DNA from: Hymenolepis diminuta
Taxonomy: Eukaryota; Platyhelminthes; Cestoda; Cyclophyllidea; Hymenolepididae
Reading direction: 5' to 3'
DNA: 64,000 nucleotides
NCBI GenBank assembly: GCA_900708905.1
Contig: CAADRB010000018.1
Span: 1,435,668-1,499,667, forward strand
Shown here: one piece after another, positions 10,661-23,110 of the stretch
Position numbering within the stretch: position 1 is the first letter of the stretch
Layout: each line of letters begins with the position of its first letter
The notes under the pieces: generated by a model
Told to the model about the DNA's origin: nothing
Databases searched by the model: none
The model's input: only the letters and a program-made list of their open reading frames with translations
Position numbers and translations under genes: made by a program

Positions 10661-13600
10661 TCTCACTTATCTTAAGACTTTAATTGTTCTGAATCTAGAT
10701 AATTTAGAAAGTGATAATATGAATGAACTTAGAAGTACTGGATAATCCTTCGGTTGTGAACACCGTGTTTCGCTAAGTATTAAGAAAGAGATTTCTACAA
10801 TTTATAACTGCTTAGTTCCACTTATGCTAACCTTCGACCTTACTATCTGCTGATCCAATAACCACATCCAATTATTATTTGCCCTATGTGAACGACCAAT
10901 TATCTCGCAGGAACCATTTTAAATCAAACTAGAACACAACGATTTATCCTAAATAGCCTATTATTTTCCATTTGTTTCTGGAGGACAGGATGATCAAATT
11001 ATAATTTTTTCTTAAATATGAAATTAGCTTTGAATATCAGAAACTTGTATATTTTTCCTGGTAGCAAACAAATACTGTATTATAAAAAGCCGTCCTTATC
11101 AAAGCATTCGATGAGCACCATCCTTTTTAAAGGAAAGTAATATCATTTTCATTATAAGAATCAGAATTCATGCTAAAAATAAAGTTTTATTGTATGTAAA
11201 TTTTAAAATGAATAAATTTTACTGCGTGAAATCAAAATTTAATGACAGTGTTTAAAAAATTTTAGGCAGCTTATTTTTAAAATGTCCACAGTTACCAGTA
11301 GAAGAAAAAGCAAGGCTTATCGAGAACTTTGAAGAACCAATCCTACATTAAGACCTTTCTTAAATGGAGTGAAATGTGTTGGATAACAACAGGCTTAACG
11401 CTCTCCCTTTAATACTACTAGAAGGCTGACCTTGGGATTAAGCTCTCGCTGAGCCATGAACTATGAAGAGTTGTCTCAGCTGATTCCTAAAGAAAATCCA
11501 GCAGCCAAACTTCAAAAAGGGGGATTTGGCCTTTGTGTTGATATTCAACGTCTTTTTCGTTCTCTTACTCTATTGTTTCTTTTGAGTTATCAGATTCCTA
11601 AAAGAAATAAAAGTAAAGGTTACGCAAATTCATGGCAAAGCAAAATTGCTCAAAACGCGAAAGAATTTTTTTGATTTAAACGAACCGTCATGGCGAAAAC
11701 AGCCAACCACGTAAATACAATTTAAAGTACCGTAAATTCGAAGCAAAATGTTGAAATGTGAAGTTGCCAAGTGTATGCGAATGTTCGCCGAAATGAATGC
11801 TATGCATTTTTGTTATTAACAGGATTACTGCTCCTCGGAGGAGGGGAGGTAACGATTAGCAAGGAATCCTAGTATTCAATTTATAGTTGTTTTTAGTTTT
11901 ATTGACGGTAAGGGGGATTAAAACAACACACTTCGGAATGTCAATGTCGATAACAGATTCAGTACGAGTCTCTTCAAAGGTCGTTTGTAGAAGCAGCATA
12001 TTTTCTTTGGGAGAGAAAAGAAGAATTAATTATCCCAATACTCACGAACCAAAGCTCCCAACATTTTTATAAAATGTTTTTTCCCTACTGCTGTAGCAAC
12101 ACGTTTACTTGCCCCATTAGTATGTTGCATACTCCTCCTATGAATAAATTGACATATATATATATGTATACCTTCCGATTTAAAGACAGATTTTATATAA
12201 TTCCAGCTAACTATCCCAACATATCCACAAAAGAGCAGAAAATTTCAATAATTCTAAAACTTTCTTTAATACTATCCAGTTGTCTCCGACGATTTGTGCA
12301 CAACACAAATTTATCCATGACTTTGAATTAACTAATAATAATCAACCCTTATAAACTAAAAAAGGAAGAAAAACGTAAAATAAGGTGTTAATTTCGTCAA
12401 AGAAAAAAAAATTATTTTTTCGTGCTTCCATATTTTTTCCTTGAAAAGATTTATATTATTTATAACAAATCTTAAATTACATTCCCCTTAATCACATTTA
12501 TCAAAGCAAATAACAAAATTAAATTGCTTTGAAAAAAGTAAAATTTTTTGGTTTGAAAAGAATAATGATATAGAAGGACTTGAAATTTTCTCAGACAGAA
12601 TGATCAGTCTGCCGAGAATGTGTTTGCCAAACTTTATTCCTTAAGCTAGTCTTTATAATTACTTAAATTAAAATTTGATTTAATAGTGAGATTGATCCAA
12701 TCCTTCTCATATGCTAACTGATCTTTCTTCAACATAATGTGGTTTTAAATTTAGTAAGCCTTCGAATTTCCATCATTCAATACTTATTTTGAATTGTCTT
12801 ACCTAGAGCATAAAAGCAAAAAGATAATAAAATATCTCTGAGAAATTTTTTCAGCCCATTAACGAAACTACACCCAAACTGATATTAGACGTAGTGAAGG
12901 TGTTAATATGCCCTTCCATGTATTTGAGCTTTGGGAATAATTTCGCTTGCCATATGTGGAGACCGGCTGTTTTTACGATACGAATAAATAGTTACATCCC
13001 AGAGAATAACATCTAAAGGACTTTATTTGTGCACTCATCTATGACGATGCTAAATATAAGAAAATAGTATTTTTCCAAAAATAATTCATAAATGAAATAT
13101 CATTTATTTTCCACCTTTTAATTCCCCCTTCTATAACTCCCCTTTTAATCTAGCGCATTTTAAGTGGCGCATAATATAAATCGACCAATCAATACGAGTA
13201 CGTGCGTTCTATTGTGACATGGCAGATTGGGTCGTTTTGTATTACGGTGTCATCAGGTTATATTTGTAACTAGTGCAATGTCTTAGGAAATCTAAAAGTT
13301 GATTACGGTATCCCACAGAGAATACCAAATTATAACAGATAAAGAGGTAGAAAGGAGAATTGGAAGTTTACTTTAATACTGGATAGTTTTTAAAAACATA
13401 TGCGTTTATTATTCGATGAAATCAAATAGTATTTATTTTATTTTGAGTTAAATGTAATTATCATTTTAACATTTCCTGTTATTACGTATACTTAAACAAA
13501 TGACCTTGTTCAGTATATATTTAAATAAATTTTAATAATACAATGTATATAAATGTGAAATAGATTTAATCTATTTTGAGAATACATTTGTTTACAAATC

Positions 13601-14614
13601 TTTAGTATTTTTACCTTATTTACAGTAAATTTTCCAATGGGATTTTACTTTTGACATTTCTTAAGAGATGAAAAGGTTACGATTGAAATTCACAGAACGC
13701 CCCAGTCGATGTGCTTTAAAATTCAAATACAATTGCCATAAATATTTAAATGACGTTTTCATTGCTGATAGGCAAAAAGTTAATTAGTTATTAGTTAAAT
13801 AAACTACTATCCATTTTTTCCGATCATTAATTTTTTTGTTAACCAAGGCATTCAGAACACAATTTAAACATTGCAAAAGTATAAATAAGTAGTATACTAT
13901 ATATAAAAAGTAAGTAAATTTAGGCCAAATATTAAATTAATTCAGACTGAACTACCTTACGGTTTCCACCATCCAGATGGTTTTCTACTATGAATAATGG
14001 TAATATTGCATTTGTTTTACATTTGGTAATAGATACAACAGAAACTGAGTTAGGAAAATAGAGCCCAGGTGTTCTGCATGTATTCTTTATGTGCTTTAGA
14101 CACCGATAAAAAGAGTATGATGCCAATTTTACCATCCTTGAGTAAGCAAAACAAGTGAAAAATTTTCAGTAAAATGTAACAGGATTTATTTTAAGCCTCC
14201 TCTGGTTGTTAACGGATACAGTATATGAGAATTGCTGTTTATGAATTTTTCAGAGAGAGTCTTTTAATTATGCTGCACACAAATGTTTAAATGCTTCATT
14301 TCCGCTAATTTTAACGGGTAATTTTTTAAAATCATTATTAAATTTTATTAAAAACCTTTATCTTAGATAATAATTTTTTCATCCAGTTACTGTAAATAAT
14401 GCATTGTGAAAAGAAAAGAATTTGAATTAATATAATTTTTTGAACTTGCTTTAATAGTTAAAAGTAGCACATCGCAAAAATTTCTGTTATATAAATGAAT
14501 GAACTTGAAATTTCTGGATTCTTCTTTGTTTGATATCGCAGCCTATTTATGAATTAAAATGCTCCTTCTTGTTTTTTTACCAATTTATTCTGATTAGATA
14601 TGCACATTTTAGAG
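10661..14614. other. AT-rich stretch; no assignable gene
   Basis: Short ORFs (for example 11456-11674, 71-72 residues from an ATG, and 11887-12331) match no family I recognise. A TATAAA at 13175-13180 lies 38 bases before an ATG (13219) that opens a 16-codon ORF in a locally GC-richer patch with a nearby CCAAT. This is recorded as a weak promoter-like spot only. Confidence 0.45.
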
Positions 14615-14976
14615 TGTAGCGAATGCTTCACCAAGAAGCCCTTTTGTTTCAGCAAGTAATCCTCCTAAGCAGTTCAGATAGCGTCTAGCAGAGTCTTCTA
14701 TTATAAATTTGTCCCCGAAATTAACTGGGCTGCGTCCAAAGTAGCGGGATCAGGAAAGGTGTTGGGTAGAGTGAGTTTACTGATCCATAAGTGATGAGAT
14801 AGCAAGAATGTTATTATGTGTACAGAGCTCCGTATGAGACGAGATAGTAAGAATTCTAAGTGAATAGGGCTCCTTATGAGTCAGTGTCCACGACCTTGGT
14901 CGTTAATTACAAACAACACCAAGCTGCAGAGACATTGATTACTGATTGGCTGAGGAGGCCTCTGCACGTGAACGCC
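14615..14976 (+). repeat. Dispersed LTR-like repeat, copy 1
   Basis: This segment aligns in the same orientation with 19956-20220. Shared blocks include AGTAATCCTCCTAAG, a TAGCAG-GTCCTCTA-type block, GAGTTTA-TGATC, and TGAGGA-G-CTCTGCAC. Both copies start TGTAGCG-ATGCT, and in copy 2 the first 16 bases form an inverted repeat (TGTAGC and GCTACA), a form seen at the ends of some invertebrate LTRs. Copy 1 is longer because it contains an imperfect internal tandem duplication at about 14793-14880. Whether it is a solo LTR or another non-coding element is not settled. The ORF at 14860-15126 begins inside it and is probably not a gene. Confidence 0.75.
14793..14880 (+). repeat. Imperfect tandem duplication inside repeat copy 1
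   Basis: Two units of about 46 and 42 bases, each running from GAGATAG-AAGAAT to an AG-GCTCC-TATGAG end (14793-14838 and 14839-14880). The other copy of the repeat has only one equivalent, so the duplication arose after the copies separated. Confidence 0.7.
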
Positions 14977-17900
14977 ACAAGAGACTCAGATAGATTTTTA
15001 AGTTTGATTGAATCAAAGAACAGGAAAAGCCCAAATGGGAAACCCACTTGTTATAATTTGCGCACAATTTATGCGATACTATATTTAAAGGGAAGTCAAG
15101 TGTTAATTGAAAGCCAACGAGATTAAATTGGCTGAGGACAGATTGAGAGTAGAACTGCATCATATCGCCTATATAATACAATATTACCTTAAGTAATTGG
15201 GATTGGAAACCCTAAATATGTATCGTTCTTGAGGCCGCTGATTAGATGAACTTGTATGTTGATGAAGCCACTGATAAATTGTCTTCAATTTATTCAGTAG
15301 TGGTATTAAAAGATGTGATTTTCACAAAGTGATAAGAGATAAATTGAAATTAGTAGATTTCTGTCATGAAAGCCAAGAATTCGAGCTCTTGTTGCGAATT
15401 CTGCAATATTGTCCTTAAGATATTAGAGGTTAGAAGCCATTTGGTAACAAATTTTGCAATTTTTTTGGTTGCTGACTTTTAATAGCACATATTTTACCTA
15501 AATTAGCAATTTTTACAATTTTAAAAATGCTACGTCAAAAATTGACTAGATTGAAAAGAGTATATGTTAACAATACTTTAATCTTCTGATTTACAGAGGT
15601 GGATATTGATACTGTTATGTGCCAAGGACACCTTAATAAACTTGCCGCGTTCTAATATAAGTAATTTTACGGGATCTGTGGCGTATTTGTTGTAAAGAAA
15701 TATTTAAATTTTGTAAGTTCAATGAATTTCAATTACGTCTGCGTGGGTGAAAGAAGTAATCGAAAGTATTCGGTAAGAAACACAGAAGAGACGGATAGTG
15801 AGATTCAGCAATTATAAGCTAACGAAAATCCAACTACCTCAACGCTTTATAGCAAATATATAACTTATTTTGTCATTTAAATAAAATTCACGTGAAATTT
15901 TTGTAGTTTACATTAATTTCTCTCCAAATCCACCTGATTTCTTTTGTTAAATCACTTTGTTTTCTTTTTATACCTATATCGATATATTTTTGGAAATAAG
16001 GTATCCCCATTTAAATGATGTTTTTTTAATTGCGTAGAGCTATTTGGTTTACAATAAAATTTCAAGGTTAAAAGAACATCTTTTAGAGGCTGTGCTAGTA
16101 TTTGCGCCGTTAAGGACAATTAAAATATCTGTGTTGTATAAAATCTCTACTTAACTTGGGCAACAAATTAGGCGTTGATAGAGCTAACAAAGCCAAGTTT
16201 TTCATATATCAATGGATTTAACTTAAACTCAGATAAAATTGGCGATTTTTTATGCAAAAAAACATTGTAAACCTGTGAACAAATATTTGAAGTTTTCCGG
16301 TTTGTAGGTCAAAGGACTTGATCAGGAAATGCTTTTTGATTAACGATAATTGAGCATTTATGGATTGCAATCATATCCCATTTGTTCTACTAACTGTTTT
16401 AGGAACAATGCAGACCAAAAGGCATTAAGAGTCATAGGTAGATCGAAGCGTTAATATATTGAGAAAAGGCCGTAATTGAGGCTCCAAAAATATTTCCGGA
16501 AAAATTTCTTTCACTTTGACTTACAATTTAAAACATTTTAAAATAGGCTTAGGCCATGAAAAATTCTGCTTGACTCCAGAAGTATTACGGGTTAAGGCAT
16601 CTCCCGCTGTTCTGTTTAAATTAGATAGGCAATTCAGGGAGCCAGTTGTTTGAATCCTACAGTTTGCAAAAAGGAGCATCGTGTGTCTCCTCTGACATAT
16701 CATCCATTCATCTGCATGTTTCACTTTACTAAACATCTCGAAAGCAGTACCTTATTATAAATGTTCCAAGTCTATAATCAATCATGTAATTATAAATATT
16801 GATTTTTAAAGGACTTAAAAGACAACTCAACATTACAATATTTTACAGTATTTAAGGTGAGAAGGTATTTTGTTGACAAAAGTTAACCACTGGGGTTGAC
16901 ATTTCATTTCACCGCCTTATAAATCTTGTGGTTTATTAAAAAAACACGCCAATTTAGACTCTTATATCTTTTTTGCAAAAAGCAGACTACTTTCGGTTAG
17001 TTTTTTCCATTTTTACAATAAAAGGGATTTTAATCTTGTTTGTGATATTTTAGTAGCATGTAAGGATTATCTCATGGATCGACAATAAAAAGCAAACAGA
17101 TTTTAAAAACGGTAATATTGTATTATTAGAGGTCTCAGTGAATATAAAACTAATCCACTTCTTAATATTATTAAAGTTTAGTTAGAAACATAGGGCATTA
17201 TAAGAGACTATTAACTGATGACAATATTATGATGATGCGCCGCACATATAGGAGTTAAAATTTTTAAGGTCATGCTTTATGATTAAACATCTACTTGCCA
17301 AGTGTAATTAATTAACAATATAAATAAAAAATTTTCAATAAAAGTTTTCTTCTTGTTACTGAAACACAAATTGTCAAATAAATTCATTATATCGTCCCAG
17401 ATTTCACAGTGTCTTTATAAATGCTCTGTCATGCTAATGGAGGCGGAGCATGTTTATCTATACTTTAAGCTAATGTATACTGTCAAACTGGCCAACGCCA
17501 AAATATTGTACAATTTTAACATACAGGAGGCAATTTTATATTGCAGATAAACAAGAAGGGATATACTACTAATATCAAACAGAGAAAAGTAGGGCATTAA
17601 AAGAGTTTTAACTTTTGAAGCTCTCATGTTGCCTATTCATTGTTTAATAATAAAAAATGACCTTCCTTTAAAGTTTAAACAAATTGTTAAGCCAAATCCG
17701 TATGAGTTACGATGTCTTATTACAACCGAACTTTCAATTTCCAAATAAAATCAATTTTACAAAGCTTACGGTGTTGGGTGATCAAATCAACATGCCAGTG
17801 TGAAAAACAAAAGAAAAAATGTTTTCTTTAAAGAATAAAACTATTTTGTTTGCATCCATTAATGTCCGCTTCTTTTAAGTCCCTTTTATTGGAAAAAATT

Positions 17901-19955
17901 TTTTTATACCACGATTGTAAGGCGGCACTCAATATTAAACCATCTACAAAACAAGCGGTAACCTTGTTCTGATCTCCAGTGGGTTCGCAACTGATTCAGT
18001 TACTTAAGAAACCTAAAATTCGTTATCTGCTAAAAGAGGAGATCATGAAATTTTACTCAATTTCAGTTTACGTCAAATAAATGAACGTATAAAAAATTAC
18101 TAAGACCTGATTTAGCACTTAACAAGTAGCACATGTAAGAAAATTAATTAAAGAGAAAATGCTTCAAAGAGAAACATGAGCAAAAAATATGCCGATCATA
18201 AGTGGCATCACATATAAATCATTTTGCAAAATATTTGCAATTATTAACATCCCTCACTGTATTAAATGATCTTAGTAAAACTAGCTTTGATTTTAATTAA
18301 AGGCTTAAAAAATTGTACAAAGTATTAAAGATGGCACCCAAAGAGATCTTTTCATTATTTAAATATTATCTAGTGATTGTAATAAAAAATCCAAACGTTT
18401 AATAGCATATTAAACCTTAAATTGTTTTAATATTACGTATGTAAGAATTTTTTTCCTAAAATCAAGGTTGGCTGATTTGAAAACTTAGGAATTACGTCTT
18501 TGCGGGAGTTTACTTTGAACAGAGGAACAACAAATATGATTTTTTTATTAAATAATGATGATTGCTACTATTATTTTATAAAACACATAAATCGTAAAAA
18601 GCAACTGAAGTCAGTTTACAATAAGTCCAATAAATGGTAAATGGGGGAGGATCGGAAAAATGTTGAGTTAATTGAGGGCGTCAGTCTTCATTTTAATTTC
18701 GGGTTTGGGTAGTGCAAAGCTTACTTCATGGATTATGAATTTTCCAACATTCAAGTATTAATATTTTTTACTAGAATTACTGAGGTAGCTATTTTATAAC
18801 ATGTTTAATACTAAGTGAGTGATTTTTAAATTAATATTATTTATATTTACAGTTCAAATCGTTTTTACCTCAATGGTTGAGATTTTAGAATTATCATAAG
18901 TGGAGTTAAGCAGTGTAAATGATCCTCACATTGCAAAGCTAAGATTAAAACCACTGCTATGAATTCAAAATCAAATTTAAATCCGAAATCTGCAGTGATT
19001 ATCAGCTGATCATTTAATTATAATGGTCGACCTTGTCACCTCCAGTGCCATCCAAAAGCAGCGAGATTTCGGTTGATCTCACGCGGTTTACATTATCCTA
19101 ACGTAATTGATCTCACAAAGCAGTTTAATCAAAGTCTAAAAATAACTGATCTAGCATAAAAAACATTGATGAATATTGGGGTCTGTTATATTTTGATAAT
19201 ATGTTAACGCGATCAATAAATCACTTAAAAAAATGTGCAGTCAACGATAAATCAATTTCAGCATCCCAATTTTTCAAATTGGAGTAAATTATGATCTTAG
19301 TAAGAAAATGATATATCATTGATCGGTCACATATTCGTAGCAGGTAATTTAATTTTGAATACGACTTAGAAAATACATGTTCTCTTCTCAGTAGGTAAAA
19401 CTGAAGACCTTAATACAACGTATTAAGAAGAACTTTATCGATCAATAGAAATCAGATATCATAGTGAAAATTTTGGCAATGTTCCATTAAATATTTGTTA
19501 TTAAAGAAATTTAATGTTCAAGAAAGCAACTTAAACTCACACAAAACTCTAGTATCCTCTTCTTTGAATTCCAATTAGTTTTCCTGGCATACTTGGAGTA
19601 TTTTCTCTGAATGATAACTGACGTATTAGATTCGTTTTACTAACCTGTGGAATGAATTTTTTACATCTTTTAATTATAAATAAAGCGTAGGTATTATAAT
19701 ATTCTTTTTGACTGTGTTAAATAGTAAAGAAAACATGTAAAAAAAGATCCTTTGACAATTTTTAAAAAAAGGGCTAAATATAATTAAGTAGTTTTTTTAT
19801 GATGATGAAAAGTATTTCTACTAAAAATTGCTGAATAAGCAGGATAAATTGAAGAATGCAGTAGAAAATCACGGATGAACTGTTTAAAAATAATATGTTC
19901 TTTAGCGTCAGGCTTTCCTTACGTGAACACAAATGTGAATACATAAACGAAAGTT
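14977..19955. other. AT-rich DNA between the two repeat copies; no coding signal
   Basis: The spacing of the flanking repeats (about 5.3 kb) would suit one LTR element, so this stretch was read for gag and pol. No protease, RT, RNase H or integrase motif was found in any frame. Short ORFs such as 16521-16736 (-) and 17353-17550 (+) are unassigned and probably chance. Confidence 0.5.
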
Positions 19956-20220
19956 TGTAGCGGATGCTACACTAATGTGCTTTTGCTGCACGTAAGTAAT
20001 CCTCCTAAGTAGTCCGAATAACCTTTAGCAGCGTCCTCTAGTATCATTTCACTCCCAAATTAGCTAAGCTATGCCGAAAGTGGTAAGAACCAGAGAGAGT
20101 TTATTGATCACTTCCCTGTTCTTGTGAGTCAAAAGCTTAGTCATTAAATACAAAACCACGCTAGGCTGCAAGGATCTTGGTTGCTAATTGGTTGAGGATG
20201 TCTCTGCACACACATCTGCG
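19956..20220 (+). repeat. Dispersed LTR-like repeat, copy 2
   Basis: Direct copy of 14615-14976 without the internal duplication. It starts TGTAGCGGATGCTACA, with perfect 6-base inverted arms. Beyond the aligned part the sequence stays GC-richer to about 20290 and contains GAACTT-6-AAGTTC, so the true element may extend further than the alignment with copy 1 shows. Confidence 0.75.
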
Positions 20221-22539
20221 CTTGTTCTCTACGCGACCGGTTACATTCCCCGAACTTCCTAGAAAGTTCTAACGCATGTGATTCAATCAGCCTTCAATAA
20301 GGTTTTGAACCGTACAAGTTCTAGCACTGTGGGAGGCAAACATAGTAAATACTCTCAATATTATAATTGCTTGAGCGAATTTTATGTAAAAAGGCGTTAA
20401 CATGAAGCTGCAAGCTCTCTTGAAATATTGAAGCGTGTTATAATGTTAAATTGTTGCAGACGCAGTTTTAAAACTTGATTGAATTCTTGAGTTGAGCAAT
20501 TACTGATAAATTGACATTTGAAGCGTACTGTTTGAAAACATTTGAAGAAACATATATCAGCCATTTCGATTTTTTTAAAACATTGTAGACATCTGCCAAA
20601 ATTATGTATTTAAATAATATATACGCATAAATACAGGCAAATCTATGGAATTTTCAAAAATATGGTGGTGTTTATCCCTCTGAGTGCAAAGTCCACTCTC
20701 TTATAAACGTTGCTTGAGAGTATTTTATATTTGTCCATCAAACTAACAGAGGACGGGAAACTATCAATCCAATCCACAATTCTCAGCTCTTTTTAGAAAT
20801 CTCATTTACACTTACTATGTGCTCTCAGTTGTGCTTTAATTCTATTTCTTTTTAACTGTTATCTCCTTTCTTAATTTTGTTCCAAGTGCTCGTGTTTTTA
20901 CGCGACTGTCGGATTTCCGATTAGGGCGAATCTGTAATTTCACTATTAAATTATCCGTTTAGTAACTTTGCAAATAAAATTATCCTATCCAAGCCAACTA
21001 GAGTGTCAAAAATATGCTCGTAAGCAACCGTTTCAATGTATTCAGCAAAAAGTCAGAATCATTTTTTCATAGAGACCGAAATATGTGATAAAATGCATAA
21101 AATTGCAAAATACACAAAAAAAAGTTTTGTGAAAATGGTTTCATTTAGAAATAGTTATTCTTCACAAAGAACGAGATATTGTCCCTTCATTAATTAAAAG
21201 TGGAAAAAAATGAAATTACTTAATTTTCAGTGTGCCCTCGCTTTATTATAAAATTCACGTGAAGTAAACCTTAAATGGGTTCTAAATTTGGCTTAGATTT
21301 GACGTTTTTACAGCCGCATAACTAACAGATAATTGAACTGTTTTGTTTAAATTTAGATCTTAAAGAAGAAGGATCATGTGAAGGGACGATAATCTTATTA
21401 TCTTACTTACTTTAGAAAGCACAAACAGAAGCTGGACTTTAATTGTCTTTTTTTAATATTATTCTAAGTTGCTTCGATTGTATTGCCAACCAAAGTCGTA
21501 CAAAAGGAAATTTGAATTGATTAATTTTGAAACAAAAATAATTATTTCCGACTCTTGAAAAAATAATAGAAAACAATCTATGATTAAAAATAGATATTTG
21601 ATAATGCTACGCTAATGAAGCACGTTTTCTTAAGAAATGTTCAGATTAATACCTTAGGATTAAATTTATGCACTAAAACAGTTGTTATTATACTTAAATA
21701 TATCAGAAAATAATAACTTTATAACATTTAACGGTTTTGTGGTATCATAAAGAGGGATTAGATTAAAAATCGAGTGCATTTAATTTGTTACAGGTTTATT
21801 GTCATCAAATAATTTAATAACCATAAAATTTCCTCAAATTTTTCACCGAGTCGGGATCCATTGAGGTACTGAATCATGCACTGTCACTGTCATTCCAAAT
21901 TCCATACTGTTTTTAGAAACCGGTTGCTGAAAAGAAAATGCATTAGTTAAAATATCGCCTGTCGGTTTTAGGTGGTCATTTCTGTGTTAAAAGCCCTTGC
22001 TATTACGGACCAGCCGCTCTTAAATATTGTTATAATTGTCGGAAGCGATTGAAAAATCGATATGATTTACTGGTTGACAAGCTATGCATATAATGAATTG
22101 TGCAATTTCGGGAAAATAAAATGACGACAGATATCCGATTGCTAAAAGAATTTGTTATTAAAACAGTTGGTTATTTTAGAACTTTTGTTTCTATTATTTT
22201 TTAACTAAATAAAATTGAAAATCCATAGCCAGGAATAATTACATCGACAATTTATTGTTAAAAATTTATAAAATTCCAAATTTTTCCAAATGTGCTAAAG
22301 TGCAAAGGTGTTACCATGAAGAATTAGGGAGTAATGCCCTTCACTAAAGCAATTACATTATATTTTTAAGTTCTAGCTTTTGTCCGCTATGGACAAGTCT
22401 TTTAAACATCTTGGTCAGTTTAACCACATTTGAAGTAAACCAAAGCTTGTTTTCCATTCATAGTAATTGGCACTTGTGGATGCCAAATGCAAGCAAACCA
22501 AGGAAATCGGTCCTGATAAATCTGTTTCTTTCACCAATA
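20221..22539. other. AT-rich stretch without recognisable gene
   Basis: No ORF of note. The first 70 bases may still belong to the preceding repeat. The patch at about 21840-22060 is less AT-rich but has no sustained frame. Confidence 0.5.
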
Positions 22540-23110
22540 AAACAGTATTGAAAGTTGCTGCACAAAATTCAAGTAAGGCTGCAGTTTCTCACGGTCAGGA
22601 TCTTATATGCTCTCAAATTAACATTCATTGGTCCCACCTTGATCTCAATTTTACTGGAACGATCTCTCTAATCTTCTTTAACTTATTTCCAATGTGACCT
22701 GAGGTTATTACTATTAGGTCTGTCAAAAACGGTACCGATGTTGACGGCCTCAGCCAAGTATTTGGCAATCGGAGAGTATCAAAATTTATTGGGTTAAGAA
22801 ATGCCCCTCATTTCTTTTCTACTCAATTAGAGAATTTGTCATGACCACAATGTCTCCCGTTTTTACTCTCCGCATAAATTTAATAATCTGCAAGATCAGA
22901 TTGGTGACAGTGCAAAAAGTGATATCTCGTGACACAAGGGAAAGAGACAGAGGAAGAAATTCTCACTTCTTTACAATTTAATTATCAAAGGACGTCTCGT
23001 GCCTATGCCAAAATTTTTCCAATCGAAAAGCGAATGCAATGGAGATCTCTTCGGACGCATATTATCCCTCTCTGCCATGGAATCCCAAAGCCCGGGTTAC
23101 CAAAGTAATC
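22540..23110 (+). pseudogene. Isolated gypsy-type integrase fragment
   Basis: The translation, with frame changes, follows the integrase core of a Ty3/gypsy Pol protein. It has an AAQNSSKAAVS stretch in the place of the zinc-binding-domain-to-core linker and WSHLDLNFTGTI in the place of W-R-H-DF-GPI. It continues with PEVITIRSV after a stop, then a segment matching the 'QFTS-QFEEFC' region (TQLE, then CHDHNVS in another frame). The Asp-Asn-Gly of the second catalytic position is not preserved. The sequence differs from the integrase at 7050-7660, so it comes from another insertion or family. No RT precedes it and no LTR is evident beside it. The ORFs at 22467-22697 and 22999-23235 are its pieces. 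Confidence 0.78.

Noticed and set aside
11456..11674. 72-residue ORF from an ATG
   Set aside because: The peptide is non-repetitive but matches nothing recognised, and adjacent frames give no extension or splice support.
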